Positions 26,215 to 35,650 of a stretch of 64,000 nt of DNA are shown here, one piece after another. The stretch comes from Treponema sp. GTDB lineage: Bacteria > Spirochaetota > Spirochaetia > Treponematales > Treponemataceae. Where the stretch lies: contig JAFZRP010000065.1 of assembly GCA_017619795.1 (NCBI GenBank), positions 1-64,000 on the forward strand. The letters are read 5' to 3'. Position numbers and translations under genes: made by a program. The first letter of the stretch is position 1; each line of letters starts with the position of its first letter. The notes beneath the pieces are model-generated. The model made no database searches. It had not been told where the DNA came from and saw nothing but the letters and a program-made list of their open reading frames with translations.

Positions 26215-27576
26215 TTATCTTATTTCAATAACATCCTCTTTTTTGCACCAGCCGCCGTTTTCGCCAAGTTCAACGTAAATCCAGTCTCCGGTTTCTTCTG
26301 TTATGGAGATTCTGTTTCCTGCCGGTATTTCCGATTTTGATTCTGCGTTCACTTCTGGTATAGAAAAGATTTTACAGCCCTTGCTTATTCCGTATCTTGC
26401 CGAGCTTTGCACAATACAGAAAATCATAAAGATGATGGAGCACACTTCCATAACGCCCATAAAAATATAAGAAAGCGGCATTTTTCTATAAATGAACACC
26501 ACAAGGAAGAAGGTTGCTGCAAGAACTAGAACAATCGCGAGTATAAGCAGAATTACGGGGAACTCCTTTTTTTCGTATGGAAGCTTAAGGCTCTTTTCAT
26601 ATTCAGCCCGTTCTTTTGTAATACCAAAGGATAATGAATGACGCTCCCTTGAACGTAAATCTGCAATTCGCTGGCATTCTGCGGCAGTTATTACAATTTC
26701 AGAAGCACTGTCTTCGGCTACAGCTTCAACCGTAAACGCATCGTCAAAATAGGTTGTTTCACTTTTATCTGCAGTTTGTCTGGCCGGTAAAACATTTATA
26801 TAAAACTTTGGCGGCACAAGATTATTCTTTATGCCGTTGTAGCATGTAGCCGTAAGCTTAAACTGCGGGAACTCCATTTTTCCTTCAACGAGCGGAATCC
26901 ATTCAAAATCTGCAACAGGAATAAGCTCTTCGGAATAAACCTTGTCACGGGTTTTAATTTCTGTGATGTCGTACTTTTCAAGCTCTGTAAAAATTGAGTT
27001 CTTTGGAAGCTCCCAGTTATACTGTACAAGCTGTACCGCATACTGAAGATTCAGCCGGAAATATAGTTTGTCGCCGGTCCTTACATTTTTTATTACAGTG
27101 TTTTCTACACCATCCTTTGAAGTAACTGTACCTCCGCCCTTAAAGGTTATAATAAGATTCGGAGAAAGCTCCATTGGATTTGGTTTTATAGTAAGCTTTT
27201 CAAACGGAAGCTTTTTTGTTTTTCCCTTTACTTTAACATTAAGCGGCTCAAGCTCGTATACACCGCTTTTCTTAAAGCTCAAGCTTAGCTCAACCCTTGT
27301 TCCACCCTGTTCAGAAAAATCCTCTGTTCGACGGAGAGATTTAAAAACAACATCTTCTGTTTCCTGAGGTGCTTCTATTTCTACCTGTCCCGGGCGAACA
27401 TCCTGGATAAGTGCCTGAAACTTAATCGTCGTATTTGTTATTAAGCTTTGTCCTTCTTCTGGAATTATATGAACTTCTTCATTATCAGGATTCTTGAGAA
27501 TGTTTGAGTTTTTTTTCTGTGCAAACAAAAGCACCGGAACACAGAGAAATAGGATAAATAAAAATGCTTTTTTCAT
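26215..27576 (-). CDS. BatD-like protein with C-terminal SH3-like domain
   Basis: 453 residues from the ATG at 27576, chosen for its signal peptide (MKKAFLFILFLCVPVLLFAQ) and GGGGGAG upstream; the frame itself extends ten codons further. A BatD-type beta-rich exported region (for example SFKKSGVYELEPLNVKVKGK) runs to about 320. Two membrane helices follow (about 340-360 and 368-390), then an SH3-like end (GNRISITEETGDWIYVELG). Bat proteins form an inner-membrane aerotolerance complex in Bacteroides and spirochaetes whose action is still unclear. The SH3 tail suggests wall contact. Confidence 0.75.
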   Translation of the reverse strand: MKKAFLFILFLCVPVLLFAQKKNSNILKNPDNEEVHIIPEEGQSLITNTTIKFQALIQDVRPGQVEIEAPQETEDVVFKSLRRTEDFSEQGGTRVELSLSFKKSGVYELEPLNVKVKGKTKKLPFEKLTIKPNPMELSPNLIITFKGGGTVTSKDGVENTVIKNVRTGDKLYFRLNLQYAVQLVQYNWELPKNSIFTELEKYDITEIKTRDKVYSEELIPVADFEWIPLVEGKMEFPQFKLTATCYNGIKNNLVPPKFYINVLPARQTADKSETTYFDDAFTVEAVAEDSASEIVITAAECQRIADLRSRERHSLSFGITKERAEYEKSLKLPYEKKEFPVILLILAIVLVLAATFFLVVFIYRKMPLSYIFMGVMEVCSIIFMIFCIVQSSARYGISKGCKIFSIPEVNAESKSEIPAGNRISITEETGDWIYVELGENGGWCKKEDVIEIR

Positions 27577-27589
27577 TGCTCCCCCAAAC

Positions 27590-29179
27590 CTAGTAATCAT
27601 CAGCAAGATTCTGGCCCTTGTCCGACTCGCTGTTTTTCCACTGTTTTTTATCGTTTTCCTTTACTCTGTCAAAAACAGATTTTTCCATTTCAGGAACAGG
27701 TGTTTTCTGCTCTGTCGCAGGAATAGATTTTGCTTCGTTATGCTGAACATTTTCCTCTGCCATATGGATGGAAAGCTCCATATTTATTTTTGCTTCAATG
27801 CGTGTGCTGTCAACCTCAAGGGCCCGCCTGAAATATTCAAGTGCCTTATCATAATCAGCATTTTTATGTGCAATCACTCCGGAATTATAATAAGTTGCAT
27901 AAAGCACAGAAGCAGGCGCTTCTTCCGAAATCCTTGCAAACTTATCCATAGCTGCGTCCTTTTCGTCCAGCATAGAATAAGCTGTTCCTAAATCGAACAG
28001 AGAATAATAATACGCTTCATCCTTTTTTTCTTCGGTGTTATGAACTGCTGTAAGATAACAGGAAACCGCATGCTTGTAATGCTTCTGCTTAAACGCATAA
28101 GTTCCCTTCATTATGGATATGGTTTGCGAAGAACAGCTGGTAAAAAATAGCATAACAAAAACAAGGCTTATACCTGCAAGCTTTTTCGACCCTTTTTTCT
28201 GCTTAGGAGATTTTTCGCGCTTTGTATCTGTAAAAATCTTTGTAAAATCAAACTCGGTAAAGATATAGTTGAACGCAAAGAACAAAACTGCAAACAGGAG
28301 GAAAAGCTTGTAGCGGGGAACAGGTTTTGCTTCGTAAGTTATGATCTGACTTTCATTATCCTTAAGCTGACTTAAAAGCACCATTCCGGAGCCCTTTTCC
28401 GTAGAATTGATATAGGAAACCGGAGCCTGATTTTTGTAATAGCTGAGATTCTTTTTTACATCATCAATTGTCTTAAGAAGCTTTTCTGAACGAAGCGCTG
28501 AATGAACATATGTTTTTTTGTCGCCCGCAAGAACCTCGGTTTCTGTTTCTGAACCAAAGCCGATTATTGTTACCGGAATACCGGAGGTCATACATTCTGT
28601 AAGCGCATTTTTCAACTGGCTGTCTGTTTCTTCACCATCTGTAAATACCCAGATTCTGCCTGCCGTAGAATAATTTGACGGGAAGCTTTCCTTTGCTTTT
28701 AAGATTCCTTTTCCAATACTACTTCCAGGAACTGTCATAAGAGCAGGCGAAATAACCTCCAGCAGAGATTCAATCATAACATAATCTTCTGTTAATGGAA
28801 CGGCGGTCATTCCATCACCTTTTGCAAGAACTACAGAAACAGGATTGCCGTTCATTTTAGAAAGAAGCTTTTTTGCATAAACGGAGGCTGCTTCAAGTCT
28901 GGTGCTGCCTTCAGGACCATCCTCTGCAAGCATACTGTTGGAAATGTCAAAAACAAAGCTTACCGAAGTTCCGTTTTTCTGAACAGGCATTAAATGCATG
29001 CCCCAGGAAATCTTTGCATAAGCAAGCAGAATCATACAGACCGAAAGCGAGATAAAAAGGCTTCGAACAAAAACCATCTTTCTGAAGCTGAAATGATGTC
29101 TTGTGTTTAAAAGTATAAAAACTGGAATTATAATAAGCAGAGCAAAAAATACATAAGGTCGTTCACAGGTAATATTCAT
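27590..29179 (-). CDS. BatB-BatC fusion: VWA domain plus TPR repeats
   Basis: 529 residues. Two N-terminal membrane helices (about 8-26, 34-54); a VWA domain with the metal site in FDISNSMLAEDG and FTDGEETDS (about 75-260); another helix (about 290-308); then at 333-349 a second hydrophobic stretch ending SLVFVMLFFTSCSSQ, which reads like a lipoprotein signal. TPR repeats follow (for example YYNSGVIAHKNADYDKALEY). In many genomes BatB and BatC are separate genes. The buried lipobox looks like the relic of a lipoprotein BatC start. Between batA and the BatD-like gene. Confidence 0.85.
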   Translation of the reverse strand: MNITCERPYVFFALLIIIPVFILLNTRHHFSFRKMVFVRSLFISLSVCMILLAYAKISWGMHLMPVQKNGTSVSFVFDISNSMLAEDGPEGSTRLEAASVYAKKLLSKMNGNPVSVVLAKGDGMTAVPLTEDYVMIESLLEVISPALMTVPGSSIGKGILKAKESFPSNYSTAGRIWVFTDGEETDSQLKNALTECMTSGIPVTIIGFGSETETEVLAGDKKTYVHSALRSEKLLKTIDDVKKNLSYYKNQAPVSYINSTEKGSGMVLLSQLKDNESQIITYEAKPVPRYKLFLLFAVLFFAFNYIFTEFDFTKIFTDTKREKSPKQKKGSKKLAGISLVFVMLFFTSCSSQTISIMKGTYAFKQKHYKHAVSCYLTAVHNTEEKKDEAYYYSLFDLGTAYSMLDEKDAAMDKFARISEEAPASVLYATYYNSGVIAHKNADYDKALEYFRRALEVDSTRIEAKINMELSIHMAEENVQHNEAKSIPATEQKTPVPEMEKSVFDRVKENDKKQWKNSESDKGQNLADDY

Positions 29180-29189
29180 ACATCACTTC

Positions 29190-30191
29190 CTACACAACTT
29201 CATTGAGCAGCAATCGCTTTATTATCCAGGCAAGCAAAAGCAGTATGCTTCCAAACAACAGGAACTTATCATACAAAAGCTCGTTCATAGTTTTATATGT
29301 AAAGTTCTGAGTTACATTTTCAGTCTTAGCAACAGTATTCAGAGTTGTTTTTAGTTCATCAATAGTCTTTACTTCAAAGTAGCGGCCGTTCGCAAGAGAA
29401 GAGATTTTTCTAAGCGAAGCTGAATTAAAGTTTGAATCAAGATAGCCCGAATAAAGCTTACCGGTTGAAGGATCTGTATACTCAATTGGAACAGAACCCT
29501 TTGAACCAACACCCACAACATAAATTGCAATTTCATTATCAGCGGCAAGCACAGCAGCTGTTTCCGGATGAATTACACCCGCATTGTTTTCGCCGTCCGT
29601 CATAAGAATAATGCATTTTTTTGGAGCCTTTGATGAAGCCAGATGACAGACCGCCGTACTAAGACCGTCTCCAATGGCAGAACCGTTTCCAAGAATACCA
29701 ACATGAATGTCGTCTATACGTTTTCTGAAAAGAGAACGGTCGCTCGTTGGCGGAACAAAAACTGAAGCATCACTTCCAAGCACAACAATTCCAAAACGGA
29801 AGCCTTCGTATTCCTGAGAAACAAGCTTGATAGTGTTTTTAGCTGCTTCAAGACGAGTGTTGCCGTCAATATCCTTTGCCGCCATAGAAGGGCTTGTATC
29901 TACAACAAAAATTACATCCGTTCCAAGAGAAGTGTAAACTTTCTCCTGCCAGGAAATTACAGGATCCGCAAAGGCGCCAATTACACAAACAAAGCCTGTC
30001 CCCATAATTATTTTTGCAAGGATTGAAAAAAAGCGTCTTGCCTTACCGTTCCATTTAAAAGCTTTTCCGTTCCAGTCTGCAAGAACTGCCGGGAATGTTA
30101 TTTTTGTAAAAATCTTAAGCTTTCGTAAAAGATAAAGAAGCGGTATTAGAAGAAGCATAAGAAAAGCGGCAGGATTCTGGAAACTAGGCAT
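29190..30191 (-). CDS. batA: BatA-like VWA membrane protein
   Basis: 333 residues from the ATG at 30191, preferred over an earlier start because GGAGG lies before it and it overlaps the previous stop by eight bases, as coupled genes do. One N-terminal helix pair (about 7-23 and 48-70), a VWA domain with an intact MIDAS (VVDTSPSMAAKD, MTDGENNAG), and a C-terminal helix (about 305-328). In Bacteroides and Leptospira, BatA acts with BatB in an inner-membrane complex linked to oxidative stress tolerance. Confidence 0.88.
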   Translation of the reverse strand: MPSFQNPAAFLMLLLIPLLYLLRKLKIFTKITFPAVLADWNGKAFKWNGKARRFFSILAKIIMGTGFVCVIGAFADPVISWQEKVYTSLGTDVIFVVDTSPSMAAKDIDGNTRLEAAKNTIKLVSQEYEGFRFGIVVLGSDASVFVPPTSDRSLFRKRIDDIHVGILGNGSAIGDGLSTAVCHLASSKAPKKCIILMTDGENNAGVIHPETAAVLAADNEIAIYVVGVGSKGSVPIEYTDPSTGKLYSGYLDSNFNSASLRKISSLANGRYFEVKTIDELKTTLNTVAKTENVTQNFTYKTMNELLYDKFLLFGSILLLLAWIIKRLLLNEVV

Positions 30192-31071
30192 TTTCAGTAA
30201 CCTCCTGCTTTGTATTTTCAATTGCAATAATATCGTTTATCAACTTTTTAATAAGTTCTTCTTTTTCTCCGTCATTAAAGCTGGAAGCTGCGCTGTACCG
30301 GATGTAATCTGTGCGGACAAAGGTTGTAACAATATCTTCAAAAGCAAATTCTTTTTCTTCCGACAAAAGTCCCTGTGTTATCTGCATAAAGCTTTTATAC
30401 ATTTCAGAGCTGACAGTTTTTGAAAACGGAAAATTAAACCGCTTTTCAAGATAAGTTCGCATTGTTTTCTGGATTTCGGCAGCGGCATCGTTATCAGCCA
30501 GCTGAGGATTTTTGGCAAGCTTATTCAGCTGCTTGATTGTTTTGCGCCGGTTGCTGTTATTTCTGGCGGCAAGAATAAGATTCTTAACAAAAAAGGCAAC
30601 ATCCTTATGCTTAACAATAAGCCTGATTCCAATTATAAGGATGATGATGACCGCAATAAGACTACCGTAAAGCTTGTATATTGTTCCGGGCAGCAATAAA
30701 GGCGAAGCCGAATCCCTTAAGGTTGTGATTGAATCTTTTTCGGTTATGGAAACTATGCTTACAGGATTAAAATGGATTATGAACCCTTCGGAGCTTGCAT
30801 TTGTTTCTGCGCCTTCTACACTTAGACTATAATCCGGCAAACTAATTTCGCCAGTTCGCCACGGAATAAACGTAATTGTAAGCGTATAATAATTATTTCC
30901 GGACGGCAGCAGTTGAACGTTTTTTATATCATACTGTGAATAATCAAGTTCACTGCAAAAGCCTTCTGCCTGGATTTTTTCCGCCGTGCTGAAGGTACAC
31001 CTGAGCTCGGCTTTATCTCCAATATAAACCTGTTTGGGAACTAAAATCTGTTGTGTCTGAAGCGTAATCAT
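30184..31071 (-). CDS. Bat-operon membrane protein, unknown function
   Basis: 295 residues without a clear signal peptide. An N-terminal beta-rich region (to about 120; LTITFIPWRTGEISLPDYSL) resembles the Ig-like part of BatD. A membrane helix follows (about 137-155), then a helical cytoplasmic domain (YLEKRFNFPFSKTVSSEMYK) like the tails of DUF4381-type proteins found beside DUF58 and VWA genes. It sits between the DUF58 gene and batA, 9 bases after the former, which supports a role in the same complex. Confidence 0.65.
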   Translation of the reverse strand: MITLQTQQILVPKQVYIGDKAELRCTFSTAEKIQAEGFCSELDYSQYDIKNVQLLPSGNNYYTLTITFIPWRTGEISLPDYSLSVEGAETNASSEGFIIHFNPVSIVSITEKDSITTLRDSASPLLLPGTIYKLYGSLIAVIIILIIGIRLIVKHKDVAFFVKNLILAARNNSNRRKTIKQLNKLAKNPQLADNDAAAEIQKTMRTYLEKRFNFPFSKTVSSEMYKSFMQITQGLLSEEKEFAFEDIVTTFVRTDYIRYSAASSFNDGEKEELIKKLINDIIAIENTKQEVTENA

Positions 31072-31080
31072 CTTAGTCCC

Positions 31081-31971
31081 CTACTTCTTTGTATTCTTCT
31101 GATTAAAAACAGAGCTGAGCACCTGAAGCGGCTCGTCTGTAGTATTCAATAAAACAGGCATAATGCCATGCTTTGCACAAAGCTCCTGCCAGTTTCTGAC
31201 GCGACTATCATTCTGCAGCCGCCATTCCTTTTTAAACTTTTCAGAAGAGGTTGGCAGAACCATTGTAAGGTCACTTTCACAATCTTCAAACGGAACAGAA
31301 CCCATTGCAGGAAGACTTTCGTCAAACTTGTCCATAAGCCGCATAGCCACAACATCGTTTTTCTGTGCAAGAGAAATAAGCGGCTTTTCCCACTCACCGC
31401 TTCTGAAGTCTGAAAAAATAAAAACAAGGGAACGTTTTTTGAGAAGTTTTCCCGCACCTGTAAGGGCATTGCCAAGCACAGAACCGGTAACACCTTTTGA
31501 AGGAAGCTTGTCCAGTCGCGTAAGAATAAGCATTGTCTGCTCACGGCCAAGCCGAGGTGCACATGAAAAATGAATTGCTCCGTCAAAGAAAACAGCGCCA
31601 ACAGGACAACCGTTCATTTCCGAAGCAATTGTAACAAGAGCTGCCGCTTCGGATGCGGTGTCGTATTTTGTACGCCTTTCGGTTTTTAGCTGCATGGAAA
31701 GAGAGCTGTCCACAACAATAAAAATCTGAAGCTCACGTTCTTCTTCAAAAACCTTTACATACGGGCGACCCATTCGTGCAGTTACGTTCCAGTCTATAGA
31801 ACGGATATCATCACCGCGGATATAGTCTCGAACACCGGAAAACTCAATGCCCTGACCGCGATAAAGCGAGCGGAAATTGCCGGACTTCATTCCTTCCGCA
31901 AGATCGTATGCAACAATCCGTAAGTACGAGGCTTTTTTTACTAGCGATTCTTTTTCTGCAATTCCGGCCAC
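31081..31971 (-). CDS. DUF58 (VWA-related) protein
   Basis: 296 residues. The DUF58 signature is clear: YDLAEGMKSGNFRSLYRGQG, FSGVRDYIRGDDIRSIDWN and VFEEERELQIFIVVDSSLSM, the last a MIDAS-like DSSLS. DUF58 proteins accompany MoxR ATPases and are thought to be their partners. The start is a GTG with AGGGTG upstream; no better ATG precedes the conserved region. 35 bases after moxR, same operon. Confidence 0.88.
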   Translation of the reverse strand: MAGIAEKESLVKKASYLRIVAYDLAEGMKSGNFRSLYRGQGIEFSGVRDYIRGDDIRSIDWNVTARMGRPYVKVFEEERELQIFIVVDSSLSMQLKTERRTKYDTASEAAALVTIASEMNGCPVGAVFFDGAIHFSCAPRLGREQTMLILTRLDKLPSKGVTGSVLGNALTGAGKLLKKRSLVFIFSDFRSGEWEKPLISLAQKNDVVAMRLMDKFDESLPAMGSVPFEDCESDLTMVLPTSSEKFKKEWRLQNDSRVRNWQELCAKHGIMPVLLNTTDEPLQVLSSVFNQKNTKK

Positions 31972-32006
31972 TTTTTCACCCTTAAATACAACACTTTATG
32001 TGTGAA

Positions 32007-32981
32007 TTATGGCAGCGGAATAAAATCAAGGATTCTTGAGATTATTTCATCAGCAGTAACATTATCTGCAGCGGCTTCATACGAAAGCACAAGACGATGA
32101 CGCAGGACATTCATGGCAACAGCCTTAATGTCCTCCGGTAAAACAAAATCTCTGCCTTCAAAAAGTGCGTGAACCTTTGCACACTGAAGCACAGCTATGC
32201 CGGCTCGTGGAGAAGCACCAAAGTTAATGTATCGGGTGATGTCGTTTGTATTAGTTACATTTTTATGCGTTGGGCGTGTTACAGCAAGAATATTTACAAT
32301 GTATTCAACAAGCTTATCGTCGCAGGTAACCTTTTCTGCAATTGCCTTAAGTTTACCAATATCCTCAGGGCTTAAGATTCGTCTAACTGGTACAAAAGGA
32401 GCTTTACCTGCTGTTTTTACAATTTCCTTTTCGTTTTCTGCAGAAGGATAATTAACAACAAGCTTCATAATAAAACGGTCAAGCTCGGCTTCCGGCAGAT
32501 TATAGGTTCCTTCCTGCTCCACCGGGTTCTGAGTTGCAAGCACAAAGAACGGAGCCGGCAGCTTGTAAGTTTCTTCGCCGATAGTAATCTGTTTTTCTTC
32601 CATTGCTTCGAGCATGGCAGACTGAACCTTTGCAGGAGCACGGTTAATTTCATCAGCAAGGATTATATTTGCAAAAACAGGACCTTTTCTGACAGTAAAG
32701 GTTCCTTTGTTCTGCTCGTAGATAAGAGTACCTGTAACATCGGCAGGCAAAAGATCTGGAGTAAACTGAATGCGCTTAAAATCGAGACCAAGGATTTCTG
32801 CAATTGTTTTTACGGTAAGCGTTTTAGCAAGACCTGGAACACCTTCCAGAAGAACGTGACCGCCTGCGATAAAGGCGATGATTATGTCTTTTATAAGAGT
32901 TTCCTGACCAATAAGTCGTTTTGAAACTTCAGCACTACAATACTCAATGATTTTTTTACAATAAGCAATTTCGTTTTCCAT
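32007..32981 (-). CDS. moxR: MoxR-family AAA+ ATPase
   Basis: 324 residues from the ATG at 32981; a GTG four codons earlier is possible but falls right after a TATAAT hexamer. Walker A is GVPGLAKT, Walker B/sensor LADEINRAPAKVQSAMLEAM, plus FVLATQNPVEQEGTY (sensor 1) and the C-terminal lid SPRAGIAVL. MoxR ATPases act as chaperone-like partners for VWA proteins, here DUF58 and BatA/B. First gene of an operon running about 8.5 kb to the terminator at 24402. Confidence 0.93.
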   Translation of the reverse strand: MENEIAYCKKIIEYCSAEVSKRLIGQETLIKDIIIAFIAGGHVLLEGVPGLAKTLTVKTIAEILGLDFKRIQFTPDLLPADVTGTLIYEQNKGTFTVRKGPVFANIILADEINRAPAKVQSAMLEAMEEKQITIGEETYKLPAPFFVLATQNPVEQEGTYNLPEAELDRFIMKLVVNYPSAENEKEIVKTAGKAPFVPVRRILSPEDIGKLKAIAEKVTCDDKLVEYIVNILAVTRPTHKNVTNTNDITRYINFGASPRAGIAVLQCAKVHALFEGRDFVLPEDIKAVAMNVLRHRLVLSYEAAADNVTADEIISRILDFIPLP

Positions 32982-33036
32982 AGTATTTTCCACTATGGGT
33001 ATTATAACAGATTATGCTTTAGAAAAAAAGATATAA

Positions 33037-34200
33037 TCAATACTTCGGCGGCCAGCGTGGATTTTTCGAACTCATATCAATTTTATAGAAATCATTTTCA
33101 AAGCGTCCGTCGTCCATACCGTACATCTGCATTACGTGACGTGCAATCCATTTTCCAAGTTTTAAGACTGTAAGCTTTTTGCGCAATCGTCCCTGACAGT
33201 CGCGGTTCATAATATCCGGCAGCGTAGAGGTTGTAAGGATTTCGTCAATCGCAGGACTATTAAGCTTTTCGCGGACTTCAGCACTTGTATTAAAATGAGT
33301 TACACCAAAGCAAACTCTGTTCGGATTACCAAGTCTTATATGCTCGCAGCATTTTACAATAGTCGTTCCAGTGCGGACCATATCATCAAGTACAATAACA
33401 TCCTTGCCAGCTATTTCTTCTATACTTATGTCAGACAATTCCGGATTAAAGGTCATGCTGATTTCGCGCTCGCCTGTACGAACCTTATCCATAACAACGC
33501 GCTTACATTCCGGCATCTGAAGGGCATCATAAACAGAGTTCATAAACTGGCGGGCACCCTTGTCTGGAGAAACAATTACAAGATTGCTTCCGTTTTTTCC
33601 AGGATTAACAAAGTCGCTGTTTTTGATGTAGTGGGCATAAACATCTGTAGGAATAAGATTATGAAAGTTTCCGTCGAAAAGTTCAGAGAAGAGATGCTGC
33701 ACCTTTGTACTGTGATTATGAACGGTAACAACAGAATCAACCCCGGAGGTTTTTAGAAGCTCTGCATAAAGATGACTCGTAAAAGCCTGACCATCAAACT
33801 TTTTCAAATCGGTAATGGAACGGTCTTTTTCAAGCTCGCCAAAACGGTACGGGCCGCGATCCTGTGCGCTGTAAAATAAATCAGGCTCAACAAGGACAAC
33901 CTGCTCTGCACCATTTTCCTTTGCGGCACGTGCAAGAATACAGTTGCGCATTGCATAATCATTACGGCTATTTTCGTGATTGGAAACAGAACAAATCAGG
34001 ACGATTTTTCCTTTAAGGCGCTGCCCTATATGCTCCATATCATCAACATCAAGCATATAGCGTGGACAAAACTCAGAATTGGCGAAGGTCTTTAGAGAGA
34101 CCACATCAGAAATATCTTCACACAAGCCGATGTACTGAGCCATGTCTATAGCAAAGGGGTCGTCGGTGAAGTTCCCGGTCACGATAAATCGATCTGACAT
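33037..34200 (-). CDS. prs: ribose-phosphate pyrophosphokinase, long form
   Basis: 387 residues, about 70 longer than the common bacterial enzyme. It contains the PRPP-binding loop VIVLDDMVRTGTTI, an N-terminal segment LKTFANSEFCPRYM similar to the family's KxFxDGE region, and VVTVHNHSTKVQHLFS, which corresponds to the catalytic flap. The enzyme makes PRPP from ribose-5-phosphate and ATP for nucleotides, His and Trp. The extra length is spread along the protein and at the C-terminus. A separate transcription unit with GAGG before its ATG. Confidence 0.85.
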   Translation of the reverse strand: MSDRFIVTGNFTDDPFAIDMAQYIGLCEDISDVVSLKTFANSEFCPRYMLDVDDMEHIGQRLKGKIVLICSVSNHENSRNDYAMRNCILARAAKENGAEQVVLVEPDLFYSAQDRGPYRFGELEKDRSITDLKKFDGQAFTSHLYAELLKTSGVDSVVTVHNHSTKVQHLFSELFDGNFHNLIPTDVYAHYIKNSDFVNPGKNGSNLVIVSPDKGARQFMNSVYDALQMPECKRVVMDKVRTGEREISMTFNPELSDISIEEIAGKDVIVLDDMVRTGTTIVKCCEHIRLGNPNRVCFGVTHFNTSAEVREKLNSPAIDEILTTSTLPDIMNRDCQGRLRKKLTVLKLGKWIARHVMQMYGMDDGRFENDFYKIDMSSKNPRWPPKY

Positions 34201-34271
34201 AATAGAGCCTCAAGTTTTTTTAGATGCTTTTATTATATGGGAAGGAACGAGAAAAAACAAGGATTGCGCTT

Positions 34272-35630
34272 CTATTTACCTACGCAGAAATTAGCAAAAA
34301 TACTTCCAAGCACATCATCCGGAGTAACATCGCCGGTAACCTCGCCCAGATAATCAAGCGCATCCTCAAGATCCTGCACAACTGCATCGAGTGTATAATT
34401 ATCATCAGCACTTACAAGCGCATGCTTTACACATTCCAACGCCTCGCAAACCGATTCCTTCTGACGCGCAGAACCAAGTCCGGCTTGTTGTCGTTCTGTT
34501 GAAACTCCTTCCAGTAAGATTTCACTGATTTTTGTATATAGCTCCGACATACCAACACCAGTTTTTGCAGAGATTGATACAGTACCTTCAACAGCAGTTT
34601 GTGCTAAATCTGCTTTTGTGAAAACTACAATTAACGGTTCGGTACACTTTTCTATAAACGCTTTATCCTCATCGTTCATTCCTTCGCGACCGTCCACAAG
34701 ATACAAAACCACATCTGCATCCTGAACAAGGTTTCGGCTTATCTGAACACCCTGAGCCTCAATAACATCATCCGTCTGGCGCAAGCCCGCAGTATCAAAA
34801 AGGCGGACAGGGATTCCGTTTATGCTTGCCCAGCTTTCAAGCCAGTCACGGGTAGTTCCTTCAATATCACTTACAATTGCACGCTCTTCCTTTAAGATTG
34901 CATTAAATAAGGAAGATTTCCCGGCATTTGTCCGTCCCGCAAGGACAACCCTCGCCCCATCCTGATAAAGCTTTTCGCTTTTCCACGAATCTGCCAGACT
35001 CTGTAAACGGGAAACAGCCAGCTCTATGTCCTTGCGGTCAAAGGTGTCGGCAATAGTCTCTTCATCTTCAGGATACTCAATTTCAACTTCTATTTCGGCG
35101 AGCGTATCTATAATAAGCTTTTTTATTGAATCAATTTCTTCAAAAAGCGAGCCGGAAAGACGGCCTGCGGCGTGAGAGCGGGAAACATCGGTATGAGAAT
35201 CTATAATTTCCTTTACAGCTTCGGCCTTTGTTAAATCTGTCTTGCCGTTTATATATGCACGGAAGGTGTACTCGCCTCTGTTTGCCTGTCTGAAGCCGCT
35301 CTTTAAAAGCAGCTTTTGAATTGCAGTTACTACGGCAGGTCCTCCATGGCAGAAAATCTCCACCATGTCTTCGCCGGTAAAGGATTTAGGTGCTTTATAA
35401 ACTGCGCAAACAACTTCATCAACTTTTTCCTTACCCGCATCCTCTACAATCCAGCCGTAAACTAACGTGTTACCGGGAGCTTCTAAAAGTGCTTTTGGAC
35501 GGGAGAATATGCGGCTTACAAGTTCAATGCAGTCTTTTCCGCTTGTACGTACTATTCCAAGAGCGGCTGGAGCAAGAGCAGTCGCAATAGAAGAAATGGG
35601 TTCTTCGGGAGTATATTGTGATGGAGTCAT
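34272..35630 (-). CDS. mnmE: tRNA modification GTPase MnmE
   Basis: 452 residues, normal length. An N-terminal folate-binding domain (SSIATALAPAALGIVRTSG), then the embedded G domain with GRTNAGKSSLF (P loop), DIEGTTRDW, DTAGLRQTDD and FTKAD, and the C-terminal CVGK, whose Cys is essential. MnmE works with MnmG to place carboxymethylaminomethyl on U34 of tRNAs reading split codon boxes. AGAGG precedes the ATG. It starts 20 bases after the end of the DUF4015 gene, so it is likely in that transcript. Confidence 0.96.
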   Translation of the reverse strand: MTPSQYTPEEPISSIATALAPAALGIVRTSGKDCIELVSRIFSRPKALLEAPGNTLVYGWIVEDAGKEKVDEVVCAVYKAPKSFTGEDMVEIFCHGGPAVVTAIQKLLLKSGFRQANRGEYTFRAYINGKTDLTKAEAVKEIIDSHTDVSRSHAAGRLSGSLFEEIDSIKKLIIDTLAEIEVEIEYPEDEETIADTFDRKDIELAVSRLQSLADSWKSEKLYQDGARVVLAGRTNAGKSSLFNAILKEERAIVSDIEGTTRDWLESWASINGIPVRLFDTAGLRQTDDVIEAQGVQISRNLVQDADVVLYLVDGREGMNDEDKAFIEKCTEPLIVVFTKADLAQTAVEGTVSISAKTGVGMSELYTKISEILLEGVSTERQQAGLGSARQKESVCEALECVKHALVSADDNYTLDAVVQDLEDALDYLGEVTGDVTPDDVLGSIFANFCVGK

Positions 35631-35650
35631 AAATGCCTCTTTTCTGTTTT

